Positions 35,389 through 44,148 of a stretch of DNA of 64,000 nt are shown piece by piece. Made by a program: the position numbers and the translations under genes. The first letter of the stretch is position 1. Every line of letters starts with the position of its first letter. The notes below the pieces were generated by a model. That model was not told the origin of the DNA, searched no databases, and was given only the letters and a program-made list of their open reading frames with translations. The stretch is from the NCBI RefSeq assembly GCF_002005165.1, contig NZ_CP019699.1:868001-932000 (forward strand), written 5' to 3'. The DNA comes from Novibacillus thermophilus (lineage in GTDB: Bacteria; Bacillota; Bacilli; Thermoactinomycetales; Novibacillaceae).

Positions 35389-35493
35389 ATGCGCAACGCG
35401 TACTTCGTCGTCAGTCGCGAACCGGAAGCGAGATCGTGGTTTCAGACACATCTGCCAAGCGTTCCGTTCACCTTGTCCAGCGACGTCATCTAG
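35389..35493 (+). CDS. Possible 34-residue ORF before gerE
   Basis: ATG 35389 with GAGGGAAG upstream encodes MRNAYFVVSREPEARSW...FTLSSDVI. It begins 12 bp after the preceding unidentified ORF, so both could be translated from one transcript. No family recognised; low confidence. Confidence 0.25.
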   Translation: MRNAYFVVSREPEARSWFQTHLPSVPFTLSSDVI

Positions 35494-35530
35494 CCGTTGC
35501 CAGAACGGGCCTAAATATTGTACATCCTGC

Positions 35531-35558
35531 ACCATGGTTAGCGCGCGCTCATACAATA
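35531..35558 (+). promoter_or_regulatory. Sigma-K-type promoter of gerE
   Basis: CATACAATA (35550-35558) matches the sigma-K -10 CATANNNTA exactly, with AC (35531-35532) 17 bp upstream as -35. gerE is sigma-K dependent in B. subtilis. Confidence 0.65.
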
Positions 35559-35617
35559 AGTTGACTGTATCCCTTGCCCTTGTGACTGAGAGATTTAGCA
35601 AGGAGGGGTGGCATGCT

Positions 35618-35842
35618 TTGAAGCAAAATGACCAGAGTCAGAAGCCATTACTGACGAACAGAGAGCGCGAAGTGTTTGAGTTACTCGTCCAAGACAAGAC
35701 AACCAGGGAAATTGCTCAACAGTTATTTATTAGCGAGAAAACTGTTCGCAATCACATTTCGAACGTGATGCAAAAGTTGAACGTCAAAGGTCGGTCTCAG
35801 GCTGTCGTTGAACTCGTTCGACTTGGGGAATTACAAATTTAG
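35618..35842 (+). CDS. gerE: Spore coat transcriptional regulator GerE
   Basis: A 74-residue LuxR-type helix-turn-helix protein, the exact length of B. subtilis GerE, starting with TTG at 35618 behind AAGGAGGGG. Almost the whole protein is the HTH: LLTNREREVFELLVQDKTT, REIAQQLFISEKTVRNHISN, VMQKLNVKGRSQAVVELVRLG. It acts late in the mother cell, switching coat genes on or off and repressing sigK. Flanking murI/gerM order supports orthology. A sigma-K promoter is upstream. Confidence 0.95.
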   Translation: MKQNDQSQKPLLTNREREVFELLVQDKTTREIAQQLFISEKTVRNHISNVMQKLNVKGRSQAVVELVRLGELQI

Positions 35843-35859
35843 CGCCTCTTTTCGAACAG

Positions 35860-35886
35860 GAACCCCTCGTCACGGGGGTTCTTTTT
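35860..35886 (+). terminator. Terminator of gerE
   Basis: GAACCCC pairs with GGGGTTC, followed by five T. Confidence 0.85.
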
Positions 35887-35907
35887 GTATTGAAAATGGG
35901 ATGAAGG

Positions 35908-35956
35908 TTCACACGCACCCTTTTTCCCGCTATACTGTCTCTATACCGTTCGGTAT
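35908..35956 (+). promoter_or_regulatory. Promoter and probable operator of ysmB
   Basis: TTCACA (35908-35913), 17-bp spacer, TATACT (35931-35936). Just downstream is the palindrome ATACCGTTCGGTAT (35943-35956), where a MarR dimer could block transcription of its own gene. Confidence 0.55.
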
Positions 35957-35971
35957 GGCGGAGGAGATTCC

Positions 35972-36432
35972 ATGGGGAGCAAAGGGTTTCATTCTCCCGA
36001 TCAAGTCAAAAGGGTAGAGGCAGCATTGCGTCGCGTCAGCTCGACGGTCAAACAGAAGGGACGCCTCATTTTACATAATTTTCCGATTACCCCCAACAGT
36101 TTGAAGTCCTCTATCTGTTGAATGAACATGGCGACATGACCATCGGGAACATTAGTCAAAAAATGTCTCTGGCTTTCAGCACGATGACCGATCTTTTGCA
36201 CAGGATGGAGAAGGCCGGGCTAGTGGCGCGAGTTCGAAGCCAAAAGGACCGCCGCGTGGTAAAAGTGCATATTTTACGCAAAGGGGAAGAAATCGTACGC
36301 GATGTGTTGAAGGCGAGGCGTGAGTACTTGGGGGCCGTTCTGGACCAGATGAGCCGGGAAGAAGTCGATCAAGTGGACCATGCCCTGCACTTAATTGCAG
36401 ATTACATGGATAAAATGAAAGGACATCGGTAG
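35972..36432 (+). pseudogene. ysmB: MarR family regulator YsmB, frameshifted in a C run
   Basis: ATG 35972 (GAGGAG upstream) opens MGSKGFHSPDQVKRVEAALRRV...LHNFPITP, then shifts out of frame at CCCCC (36090-36094). One added C gives PQQFEVLYLLNEHGDMTIGNISQKM and the rest of the winged helix (LHRMEKAGLVARVRSQKDRR) to KMKGHR, 153 residues in total, the expected size. Gene position between gerE and murI is as in B. subtilis. The lesion is probably a base-calling error or a very recent mutation. Confidence 0.82.
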
Positions 36433-36447
36433 AGGAGAGCACTACAT

Positions 36448-37263
36448 TTGAATCGAGAGACCAAAGTAATCGGCATTTTAGACTCGGGCGTCGGAGGACT
36501 AACTGTTGTACGCGAGGTAATGCGACAGTTGCCGTACGAACGCATTGTGTACTTTGGCGACACGGCTCACTGTCCTTACGGATCGCGTACACCGGAGGAG
36601 GTTCGCCAATTTACACTGGACATTGTTGACTTTTTGACCACTTCGTTTTCTTTGAAGGCACTCGTTATGGCGTGCAATACAGCGACAGCTGTCGCACTTG
36701 AAGATGTGCGGCAGAAAGTTGACGTACCGGTCATCGGTGTGATACATCCTGGAGCCCGTTCAGCGGTTCAGGCATCAACAAACGGGCGCATCGGTGTAAT
36801 CGGAACGGAGAGGACGGTACAGAGTGGAGCTTACAGGCGGGCACTGACGCGTTTAAAAGCGGATCTACACATCGTCAGCCTTGCTTGTCCGTCGTTTGTC
36901 CCCCTCGTGGAGAGCGGCCGAGCAGAAGCAGACGACGTATTTCCAATTGTGCAACAGGCTTTGACCCCCCTGTTCAACGACGACATAGATACGTTGATTC
37001 TCGGGTGCACCCACTATCCTTTACTGCGTAAGCACATTGCACGGGCCATGGGTGACGGAGTGACTCTCATCAGTTCTGCTACGGAAACTGCACGGGAATT
37101 GAAGTCGATTATGCTCCAACAGAACACGCTGACACTGGACCCGTCAGAAAGGCCGGAGCACCGCTATTTTACGAGCGGTTCACCCCGGTTGTTTCGGCAG
37201 ATTGCGGCCAGTTGTCTACAACTGACCCTTGATGCCAAACACGTTCACTTAGAAAAAGTGTGA
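36448..37263 (+). CDS. murI: Glutamate racemase
   Basis: A 271-residue cofactor-independent racemase making D-glutamate for peptidoglycan. Signature IGILDSGVGGLTVVREV at the start; catalytic cysteines Cys76 (MACNTAT) and Cys187 (LILGCTHYP). TTG start at 36448 behind AGAGGAGAG, 15 bp after ysmB. Corresponds to RacE of B. subtilis by position. Ends in its own terminator. Confidence 0.95.
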   Translation: MNRETKVIGILDSGVGGLTVVREVMRQLPYERIVYFGDTAHCPYGSRTPEEVRQFTLDIVDFLTTSFSLKALVMACNTATAVALEDVRQKVDVPVIGVIHPGARSAVQASTNGRIGVIGTERTVQSGAYRRALTRLKADLHIVSLACPSFVPLVESGRAEADDVFPIVQQALTPLFNDDIDTLILGCTHYPLLRKHIARAMGDGVTLISSATETARELKSIMLQQNTLTLDPSERPEHRYFTSGSPRLFRQIAASCLQLTLDAKHVHLEKV

Positions 37264-37272
37264 AGCGGTTCT

Positions 37273-37302
37273 ACCAACTTTCTTCGGAAGGTTGGTTTTT
37301 TC
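37273..37302 (+). terminator. Terminator of murI
   Basis: ACCAAC...GTTGGT stem with CTTTCTTCGGAAG inside, followed by six T. Confidence 0.85.
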
Positions 37303-37374
37303 ACATAGATAGCATGTATAATTCCTGTCCGGGCTCGTATACATATAGTAAAACTTGGCCAGGGAGGAAACAGT

Positions 37375-38448
37375 ATGCGCGGTAACGCTTTACGCATGAT
37401 GTCGATCGTCGCACTAATCCCGCTTTTACTATCCGGTTGTCTTTTCGGTCCGGAAACTCCTGAAATTGACCCGCCCCCGGATACGACGTCTGTTGACAGT
37501 GAGGAAGCAGGGATAGAGCAGGCAGAGGAGCCTCTGCAAGAGGCGGATGAGTCTGAAGCCGATACTGAAGAAGATGAGGCTGCCGCTTCAGAAACACAAG
37601 AAGTTGAACTATACGTCAAAGATTCAGCCGGGTATGTCGTGCCCTATTCGGTCGCGATCCCTAAAACAGAAGGGATTGCTCAAAAACAGCTGGCGTATAT
37701 GGTGAAAGGTGGGGAGATTGAAGAAGCGGGCGCATTGCCAGAAGGATTTACACCTCTATTGCCAGAAGGAACGGAAATTCTCGGCCTCGACATTCAAGAT
37801 GGAACGGCAACGGTTGATCTATCTAAGGAGTTTTTAAATTATGAGCAATCGGAAGAAGAGAATATTTTAAGTGCCATCACGTGGGCTTTAACTTCTTGGG
37901 ACAGCGTCGACAAGGTAAACTTGTGGATCAACGGCGATCCCCTCGAGGAAATGCCGAAGGGAAAAACGCCGTCTACTGACATGACGCGTGAAAATACAGC
38001 GATTAACATCGAAGTGGCCAAAGGGGTACACATCTCCGACAGCATGCCGGTCACGCTGTACTTTTTAGGGCAGGAAGGCGAAACGACTTACTTCGTCCCA
38101 GTGACGCGCATGGTGCCGCGTGGCGACAATGTGGCAGAAGTGACCATTGAACAGTTAATTGCAGGCCCTCTACAATCATCGCAATTGAACACTGAAATAC
38201 TGGATAACCTAGAAGTCAACGAAATCACCGTCGAAGACCGAACTGTCGTCGCTGATTTCGGCGAACAACTTTTGGAATACGGGCAAGAAAACAAAGTATC
38301 TGATCACGCAATCCAGTCCATCGTCCTTTCCTTGACGGAAAATACCGGCGCTGAGCAGGTAAAAATTTCGGTTAACGGCGAATCTGCTGTTGCTCAAGCA
38401 GCAGAGCCGGTCAGCCGGCCGACGAAAGTCAATCCGATCGGTTTATAG
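37375..38448 (+). CDS. gerM: Spore germination lipoprotein GerM
   Basis: A 357-residue lipoprotein: lipobox LLLSGC near residue 22, an acidic low-complexity linker (about 30-78), then two GerMN (sporulation/germination) domains, roughly 80-215 and 220-340, with YVVPYSVAIPKTEG, LGLDIQDGTATVDLSKEFLNY and YFVPVTRMVPRGDN, TVEDRTVVADFGEQLL. B. subtilis GerM works in septal/engulfment peptidoglycan and spore channel assembly. A CATATAGTA element 25 bp upstream resembles a sporulation (sigma-E/K) -10 box, without a clear -35. Confidence 0.92.
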   Translation: MRGNALRMMSIVALIPLLLSGCLFGPETPEIDPPPDTTSVDSEEAGIEQAEEPLQEADESEADTEEDEAAASETQEVELYVKDSAGYVVPYSVAIPKTEGIAQKQLAYMVKGGEIEEAGALPEGFTPLLPEGTEILGLDIQDGTATVDLSKEFLNYEQSEEENILSAITWALTSWDSVDKVNLWINGDPLEEMPKGKTPSTDMTRENTAINIEVAKGVHISDSMPVTLYFLGQEGETTYFVPVTRMVPRGDNVAEVTIEQLIAGPLQSSQLNTEILDNLEVNEITVEDRTVVADFGEQLLEYGQENKVSDHAIQSIVLSLTENTGAEQVKISVNGESAVAQAAEPVSRPTKVNPIGL

Positions 38449-38464
38449 TTTTTACTAGAGCTGA

Positions 38465-38494
38465 CCATCCCTGTACGACAGGGATGGATTTTTG
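38465..38494 (+). terminator. Terminator of gerM
   Basis: CCATCCCTGT pairs with ACAGGGATGG, followed by ATTTTTG. Confidence 0.87.
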
Positions 38495-38566
38495 TTTGCA
38501 GTTGCTAAATGGCAGTCCGCAAGGTTATGCTATATGGGTGAACGATTTGTATAGGGGGGACGGCTT

Positions 38567-39361
38567 TTGCGGAGCGATGGACGCGCAGCCAACCAGTTGA
38601 GGCCGGTGACGATTACGCGTGATTTTATTAAACATGCCGAAGGGTCGGTATTAATTGAAGTGGGGGATACGAAGGTTATCTGTACTGCTTCTGTAGAAGA
38701 GCGTGTGCCGCCGTTTATGCGCGGAGAAGGGCGAGGCTGGATTGCGGCAGAGTATTCGATGCTTCCGCGGTCGACGGAGTCGCGCAATATGCGTGAAGCC
38801 GCCAGAGGTAAGATCGGAGGGCGCACGATGGAAATTCAGCGTCTCATTGGACGCTCACTGCGTTCGGTCGTCGACCTGGAAGCCCTTGGGGAGCGCACCG
38901 TGTGGATTGACTGTGATGTCATTCAAGCCGATGGAGGTACGCGGACAGCGTCTATTACCGGTGCGTTTGTCGCCCTGGTCGATGCATTGAACACCCTAGT
39001 GCACAATAAAAAACTTTCTTCAATACCTGTGCGGGACTTTTTGGCGGCGACCAGCGTCGGAATTGTGCAAGATCAACCTGTGCTAGACTTAAGTTACGAA
39101 GAAGATTCTCAGGCGAGAGTGGACATGAATGTGGTGTTAACTGGATCTGGTCAGTACGTTGAGGTACAAGGAACTGGGGAAGATGCACCGTTTACAGGAG
39201 AAGAGTTACATAACCTGTTAACGTTGGCCGCAGAAGGAATTCGGGAAATTGTGCACATTCAAAAACAAGTGCTGGGTAAAAGTGCTGAAAGTATCGGAGT
39301 GAAGTCTGATGGTATCAAAGCAGAAATGGACGTGGGACAAGATCGTTCTCGCCAGTCGTAA
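38567..39361 (+). CDS. rph: Ribonuclease PH
   Basis: A 264-residue phosphorolytic exoribonuclease that trims tRNA 3' ends. Family features: [63 protein letters not shown] and [29 protein letters not shown] start at 38567 with AGGGGGG upstream. The stop lies 53 bp inside rdgB, so the two are translationally coupled. Confidence 0.95.
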   Translation: MRSDGRAANQLRPVTITRDFIKHAEGSVLIEVGDTKVICTASVEERVPPFMRGEGRGWIAAEYSMLPRSTESRNMREAARGKIGGRTMEIQRLIGRSLRSVVDLEALGERTVWIDCDVIQADGGTRTASITGAFVALVDALNTLVHNKKLSSIPVRDFLAATSVGIVQDQPVLDLSYEEDSQARVDMNVVLTGSGQYVEVQGTGEDAPFTGEELHNLLTLAAEGIREIVHIQKQVLGKSAESIGVKSDGIKAEMDVGQDRSRQS

Positions 39362-40469
39362 CGAGCACAAATTGCGGGAGTTTCAGGCTCTGTTTAAACG
39401 GAATTTCGGTATTGACGTGAGGGGTTTGAACGATGTCGACGGTGTTGGCAACATAGTGGAAGACGGCAAGACATTTGAAGAAAATGCGGTGAAAAAAGCA
39501 AAGTCTGTTGCTAATATACTGAATATTCCAGTTGTTGCTGACGATTCCGGGTTAACAGTGGACGCTTTGGGCGGAGCGCCGGGCGTTTATTCGGCCCGCT
39601 ATGCGGGCGAGCACGGAGACGATGCGGCCAACAACCGAAAACTGTTACACGAAATGGAGCGCGTTGTGGCAGAAGAACGAACGGCGACATTCGTGTGCGC
39701 CCTCGCTTTGATTCTCCCTGACGGCGAAGAGATCGTCGTACGGGGAGAGTGCCCTGGGCGGATAGCATTTCGGCCGCGGGGTACGAATGGCTTTGGGTAC
39801 GACCCGCTGTTTGAGTTGGAAGGGCGCTCGGTGACAATGGCCGAATTATCGCCGCAAGAAAAGGATCAAATCAGTCACCGGGCAAAAGCTATGCAGTTGT
39901 TGGCAGACGAATTAAGGCGACGCTTTGAGTTTGAGGGGGATGAGACCGTGCGCATACTGATCGTAAGCGACAATCACGGAGAAGAGAAAGTTCTGTCCAG
40001 CGTGATCCGCAGGGAGGTGGCCGATCACGTCATTCATTGCGGTGATTTCTGCACGGACGCGGACGCCTTGCCGAATCGCGAGCGGATGACGGTCGTTCGC
40101 GGAAATTGCGACTTTGAAGCGGTCAAAGAAGAGGAAATATGGGAAGGGGGCGGCTATCGCTTTTTTGTCACGCACGGTCATCGTTATGGCATCAAATCTT
40201 CCCTTACAAGCCTTTTATATCGGGCGGAAGAGGTGGCTGCCGACATTGTGTGCTTCGGTCATTCTCACACGCCGTACTGCTCTGCACACGGAGGCTGCCT
40301 TTTCGTTAACCCGGGGAGTGTCGTTCAGCCCCGCGGGTACACCGTCCCGACGTATGCTGTCCTTGAGACGGGAGACGAGGGGGGTGTCGACATCACGTAT
40401 TACACCCCTGGAGGAGAGCTTGTCCCGTTGGGGGGGACGTACTCCCTGAAGGCGAAAAAACCTGAATGA
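39309..40469 (+). CDS. rdgB: RdgB (XTP/dITP diphosphatase) fused in frame to YsnB/YfcE-like phosphodiesterase
   Basis: A 386-residue reading frame. Residues about 10-205 are the Ham1/RdgB house-cleaning pyrophosphatase ([64 protein letters not shown]). From about 214 a calcineurin-like phosphodiesterase follows ([64 protein letters not shown]). In B. subtilis these are separate neighbours ysnA and ysnB. The junction holds a five-G run and an internal GTG (39948) with its own GAGGGGG site; one more G would give a stop (TGA) and restore two genes, so the fusion may be artificial. Confidence 0.85.
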   Translation: MVSKQKWTWDKIVLASRNEHKLREFQALFKRNFGIDVRGLNDVDGVGNIVEDGKTFEENAVKKAKSVANILNIPVVADDSGLTVDALGGAPGVYSARYAGEHGDDAANNRKLLHEMERVVAEERTATFVCALALILPDGEEIVVRGECPGRIAFRPRGTNGFGYDPLFELEGRSVTMAELSPQEKDQISHRAKAMQLLADELRRRFEFEGDETVRILIVSDNHGEEKVLSSVIRREVADHVIHCGDFCTDADALPNRERMTVVRGNCDFEAVKEEEIWEGGGYRFFVTHGHRYGIKSSLTSLLYRAEEVAADIVCFGHSHTPYCSAHGGCLFVNPGSVVQPRGYTVPTYAVLETGDEGGVDITYYTPGGELVPLGGTYSLKAKKPE

Positions 40470-40481
40470 TGTGAAAAGGTA

Positions 40482-40490
40482 TGCTATAAT
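40482..40490 (+). promoter_or_regulatory. Extended -10 promoter before thioredoxin-like gene
   Basis: TGC followed by TATAAT (40485-40490), about 34 bp before the start codon; no clear -35 box. Confidence 0.5.
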
Positions 40491-40523
40491 ACAGGAGGAA
40501 TTAGACAAAGGGGCGTGATAGAC

Positions 40524-41084
40524 GTGGCTTTAACAGAATCGAATATGTTTCCTCTGGGGACAAAGGCTCCAAATTTTGAGTTGCAAGATGTGGTTTCCGG
40601 AAAAAAAGTCGCATTGAGTGATGTAAAGTCGCCTGTTGCGACTGTCGTGATGTTTATATGTAATCATTGTCCGTATGTCAAACACGTTCAGAAACAGCTC
40701 GTTGAGCTGGCTAACGACTATATGCCAAAAGGTGTTTCCTTTGTAGCGATTAACTCCAACGATGTCGAACAGTATCCGGAGGATTCTCCGGAAAAAATGA
40801 AGGAAGTGGCAGAAAAGCTTCAATACCCTTTTCCGTATTTGTACGACGAGACGCAAGAAGTAGCCAAAGCTTACCAAGCGGCTTGCACTCCGGATTTTTA
40901 CATTTTTGACGGTCGTCTTCAGTGTGTTTACCGCGGGCAATTAGACGATTCCCGTCCCGGGAATGAAATTCCGGTAACAGGGGAGTCCATTCGCACTGCA
41001 CTGGATCAACTGATCAATCAAACCCCGATTACCGTTCAACAAAAGCCGAGTATCGGTTGCAACATTAAGTGGAAAGAAGCGTGA
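40524..41084 (+). CDS. Thioredoxin-fold peroxiredoxin-like protein
   Basis: A 186-residue AhpC/TSA-type thioredoxin-fold protein: LGTKAPNFELQDVVSGKKVALSD, VVMFICNHCPYVKHVQKQL with a C-x-x-C (CNHC) active site near residues 45-48, and TPDFYIFDGRLQCVYRGQLDD with the cis-proline region. Probable thiol:disulfide reductase or peroxiredoxin of the cytoplasm. GTG start at 40524 with AAAGGGGC 9 nt upstream; GTG at 40515 directly abuts that site. Confidence 0.82.
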   Translation: MALTESNMFPLGTKAPNFELQDVVSGKKVALSDVKSPVATVVMFICNHCPYVKHVQKQLVELANDYMPKGVSFVAINSNDVEQYPEDSPEKMKEVAEKLQYPFPYLYDETQEVAKAYQAACTPDFYIFDGRLQCVYRGQLDDSRPGNEIPVTGESIRTALDQLINQTPITVQQKPSIGCNIKWKEA

Positions 41085-41156
41085 AACTGCTTATTGATGC
41101 GAGTTTAGACGTCGCGCTAGCGGAGACGTTGGCCTGATTGGAATTGAAATGACGAG

Positions 41157-41186
41157 AAAGCCCTTGACGCCATGAAGGGCTTTTTA
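41157..41186 (+). terminator. Terminator after thioredoxin-like gene
   Basis: AAAGCCCTT (41157-41165) pairs with AAGGGCTTT (41174-41182), followed by T. Confidence 0.88.
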
Positions 41187-41227
41187 ATATACTAAGATTT
41201 GCTTATCGCGTGTTCCGAGAACACTGT

Positions 41228-41304
41228 GTCCCAGTAGCTCAGCTGGATAGAGCAGCGGCCTTCTAAGCCGTCGGTCGGGAGTTCGAATCTCTCCTGGGAC
41301 GCCA
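41228..41304 (+). tRNA. tRNA-Arg (anticodon UCU)
   Basis: Acceptor stem GTCCCAG/CTGGGAC, D loop AGCTCAGCTGGATAGAGC, anticodon loop CTTCTAA with anticodon TCT, T arm GGGAGTTCGAATCTCTCC, discriminator G and encoded CCA. It decodes AGA/AGG. Confidence 0.96.
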
Positions 41305-41320
41305 TTTGAGGAACTTTTGT

Positions 41321-41345
41321 CAGCCGGGGATATCCGGCTGTTTTT
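41321..41345 (+). terminator. Terminator of tRNA-Arg
   Basis: CAGCCGG (41321-41327) pairs with CCGGCTG (41334-41340), followed by five T. Confidence 0.9.
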
Positions 41346-41381
41346 CTTGCGGCAGACTGTGAACGTTTTGCCTTACATCTA

Positions 41382-41409
41382 TTGAAACCCCTTAGAGCTG
41401 TGTTATAAT
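41382..41409 (+). promoter_or_regulatory. Promoter of tig
   Basis: TTGAAA (41382-41387), 16-bp spacer, TATAAT (41404-41409). Confidence 0.65.
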
Positions 41410-41463
41410 GAGTTGATTATAATTGTTGCTTTCAGGTGTAATCGTAGGAGGGAATATTCGCGT

Positions 41464-42750
41464 ATGAAAGTCCAATGGGAAAAGCAGGAGAACCATCAAG
41501 GTGTACTGACGGTTGAAGTTGATGAGGAGAAAGTCAAATCGGCTTTAGACGCCGCTTTTTACAAAGTGAGAAAACAGATAAATGTCCCTGGGTTTCGCAA
41601 AGGAAAAGTACCGCGTCAGCTGTTCGAGGCCCGATTCGGAGTGGAGGCTCTGTACCAAGACGCTTTGGACATACTGCTCCCAGAAAGCTACGCGCAGGCT
41701 GTAGAAGAAGCGGGGATTGAACCGGTTGACCGTCCCGACATCGACGTGGAACAAATTGAAAAAGGGAAACCCCTCATTTACAAGGCGACTGTGACAGTGA
41801 AGCCTGAAGTCGAACTGGGTGAATACAAAGATCTGGAAATACCGGAAAGAGACTTTTCCGTTAAGGATGAAGATATCGACCAAGAGCTGGAGACGATGCG
41901 TAACCGTTACGCCGAGCTGGAAACGGTCGAAGGGGAAGCACAGAAGCACGACCACGTACTCATTGATTTTGAAGGGTTCATCGACGGTGAACCGTTTGAA
42001 GGCGGGAAATCGGAAAACTACAACTTGGAACTCGGATCGGGCCAGTTTATTTCAGGTTTTGAGGATCAATTGATCGGTGTGAAAGCAGGAGAAGAAAAAG
42101 ACGTTGTCGTCACGTTTCCCGAAGATTACCAGCAAGAAAAACTCGCCGGGAAAGAAGCGACCTTTAAAGTAAAGGTGCATGAAATTAAACGGAAGAACTT
42201 ACCCGAGCTCGACGACGAGTTTGCCAAAGACGTCAGTGAATTTGACACGCTGCAAGAACTGAAAGACGACATCAAACGGAAATTGCAGGAACGGAAAGAA
42301 GAGGAAGAAAAACAGTACAAACGGGATACGGTCGTGGAGAAGGCGGCAGAAAACGCGTCGGTGGACATCCCGCAAGTAATGGTTGAACAGGAAATTGACC
42401 GCATGTTGCAAAACTTTGAACAGCAGTTGAGAATGCAAGGCATGAATTTGGACACGTATAAGCAGATGATGGGACAAGAAGAAGAGGCTTTGCGGGAGCA
42501 GTTTAAAGAACAGGCTGAAAAGCGCGTCAAAACGAGTCTGGTTCTGGAAGCCATTGCCAAAAAAGAAAATGTAGAAGTCAGTGACGAGGACCTCGAAGAA
42601 GAGATAAAGCGCTTTGCTGAAATGCTTAACCGAGACGTCGAGGACGTTCGGAAAGACCTGAGCGACCAAGGCATGGATTCGTTAAAAGAAGATATTATTA
42701 TCCGAAAAACGATTGAACTACTTGTATCGAACAGCCAAAATGCGGCATAA
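41464..42750 (+). CDS. tig: Trigger factor
   Basis: A 428-residue ribosome-bound chaperone. Ribosome-binding N domain with the signature [19 protein letters not shown] (about 40-60), FKBP-like prolyl isomerase domain about 160-245 ([35 protein letters not shown]), and a long helical C-terminal chaperone domain. ATG at 41464 with TAGGAGGG upstream. Starts the tig-clpX-lonB-lonA-ysxC series as in B. subtilis. Confidence 0.97.
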   Translation: MKVQWEKQENHQGVLTVEVDEEKVKSALDAAFYKVRKQINVPGFRKGKVPRQLFEARFGVEALYQDALDILLPESYAQAVEEAGIEPVDRPDIDVEQIEKGKPLIYKATVTVKPEVELGEYKDLEIPERDFSVKDEDIDQELETMRNRYAELETVEGEAQKHDHVLIDFEGFIDGEPFEGGKSENYNLELGSGQFISGFEDQLIGVKAGEEKDVVVTFPEDYQQEKLAGKEATFKVKVHEIKRKNLPELDDEFAKDVSEFDTLQELKDDIKRKLQERKEEEEKQYKRDTVVEKAAENASVDIPQVMVEQEIDRMLQNFEQQLRMQGMNLDTYKQMMGQEEEALREQFKEQAEKRVKTSLVLEAIAKKENVEVSDEDLEEEIKRFAEMLNRDVEDVRKDLSDQGMDSLKEDIIIRKTIELLVSNSQNAA

Positions 42751-42840
42751 TGGAGGTAGGAAAATAAATTAGGTGCGGCTCCTCGTGCCCTGTTTTGCGG
42801 CAATCAGTGGAAGCCAGGTCATGGCTTGATTGTTCAAGTC

Positions 42841-42873
42841 ATCACCCATCGACATTTCATTTGAAAGGGTGAT
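42841..42873 (+). promoter_or_regulatory. Possible RBS-sequestering hairpin of clpX
   Basis: ATCACCC (42841-42847) can pair with GGGTGAT (42867-42873), the latter containing the clpX ribosome-binding sequence AAAGGGTGAT. A stem AAGCCA/TGGCTT lies just upstream. Opening of this hairpin could control ClpX translation; inferred only. Confidence 0.4.
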
Positions 42874-42877
42874 CCTT

Positions 42878-44148
42878 GTGTTGAGGTTTAACGAGGAAAA
42901 GGGTCAGTTGAAATGTTCTTTTTGTGGTAAAACTCAGGAACAAGTTCGAAAATTAGTCGCCGGCCCCGGCGTGTATATTTGTGATGAATGTATTGAGTTG
43001 TGCACGGAGATCGTCGAAGAAGAACTGGGACACGAAGAAGAGGTGGATCTGCAGGAACTTCCCAAGCCTCAGGAGATTTGTGCCATCCTCGACGAGTACG
43101 TCATCGGGCAGGAAGCTGCGAAAAAGTCACTGTCTGTCGCTGTATACAACCACTACAAGCGCATCAACTCCGGAAGCAAATCCGACGATGTCGAGATTCA
43201 GAAAAGTAACATTGTCATGCTCGGACCCACCGGCAGCGGCAAAACCCTTCTCGCCCAGACATTGGCCAGGATATTGAACGTTCCGTTTGCCATAGCGGAT
43301 GCGACTTCGCTCACGGAGGCGGGATACGTCGGAGAAGATGTGGAAAATATTTTACTCAAGCTGATCCAGGCTGCTGATTACGATGTGGAAAAGGCCGAAC
43401 GGGGCATTATTTACATCGACGAAATTGACAAAGTGGCCCGGAAGTCGGAGAACCCCTCGATTACGCGGGACGTATCCGGAGAAGGTGTACAACAAGCCCT
43501 GTTAAAAATTTTAGAAGGAACTGTGGCCAGCGTTCCGCCCCAAGGGGAAGGAAACATCCGCACCAAGAATTTATTCAAATCGATACGACGAACATCTTGT
43601 TCATTTGCGGCGGCGCCTTTGACGGCATTGAACAGATCATTAAACGCCGCATCGGCAAGAAAGTGATCGGATTCGGTTCTGACGACGATCACGCCGAGTT
43701 AAGTTCGGGCCAACTGTTGCAAAAAGTGTTGCCTGAAGACCTTTTGAAGTACGGTCTCATTCCGGAATTCGTCGGGCGTTTGCCAGTTATCTCTACTTTG
43801 GAGCCCCTCGACGAAGAAGCGCTTGTACGCATCTTGACGGAACCGAAAAATGCCTTAGTCAAGCAGTATCAAAAACTGCTTGAAATGGACAATGTCCAAC
43901 TTGAGTTTGAAGAAGGGGCGCTCCAACAAATTGCTAAAGAAGCGATCAAGCGCAACACGGGAGCGCGGGGGTTGCGTTCGATCATCGAAGGGATTATGCT
44001 GGATGTCATGTTTGATCTTCCTTCCCGTGAGGACGTGACGCACTGCCTGATCAAAGAGGAAACGGTGCGTGACCGGATGAGCCCAGTGTTAACCACGCGG
44101 GAAGGTCACGTCATCGACGGCCGATCAGCTAAAGAAGAGAGTGCTTAA
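42878..44148 (+). pseudogene. clpX: ClpX, ATP-dependent protease ATPase subunit, apparent frameshift
   Basis: GTG start 42878. N-terminal zinc-binding domain [29 protein letters not shown]+ domain with Walker A GPTGSGKT near 117 and Walker [16 protein letters not shown], ending VPPQG in frame one; after a four-G run at 43544-43547 frame two continues with [26 protein letters not shown], the sensor regions and C-terminus to EESA. One added G gives the universal [14 protein letters not shown] and a 423-residue protein, normal ClpX size. Because ClpX is strongly conserved and all else is intact, a base-calling error is likely. Confidence 0.9.

Noticed and set aside
38567..39361. rph as a pseudogene because it overlaps rdgB
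   Set aside because: Both frames are intact, with complete family motifs; overlap of 53 bp is compatible with coupling.
41081..41137. 18-codon frame MKLLIDASLDVALAETLA after the thioredoxin-like gene
   Set aside because: Overlaps the preceding stop, no family match and too short to support.
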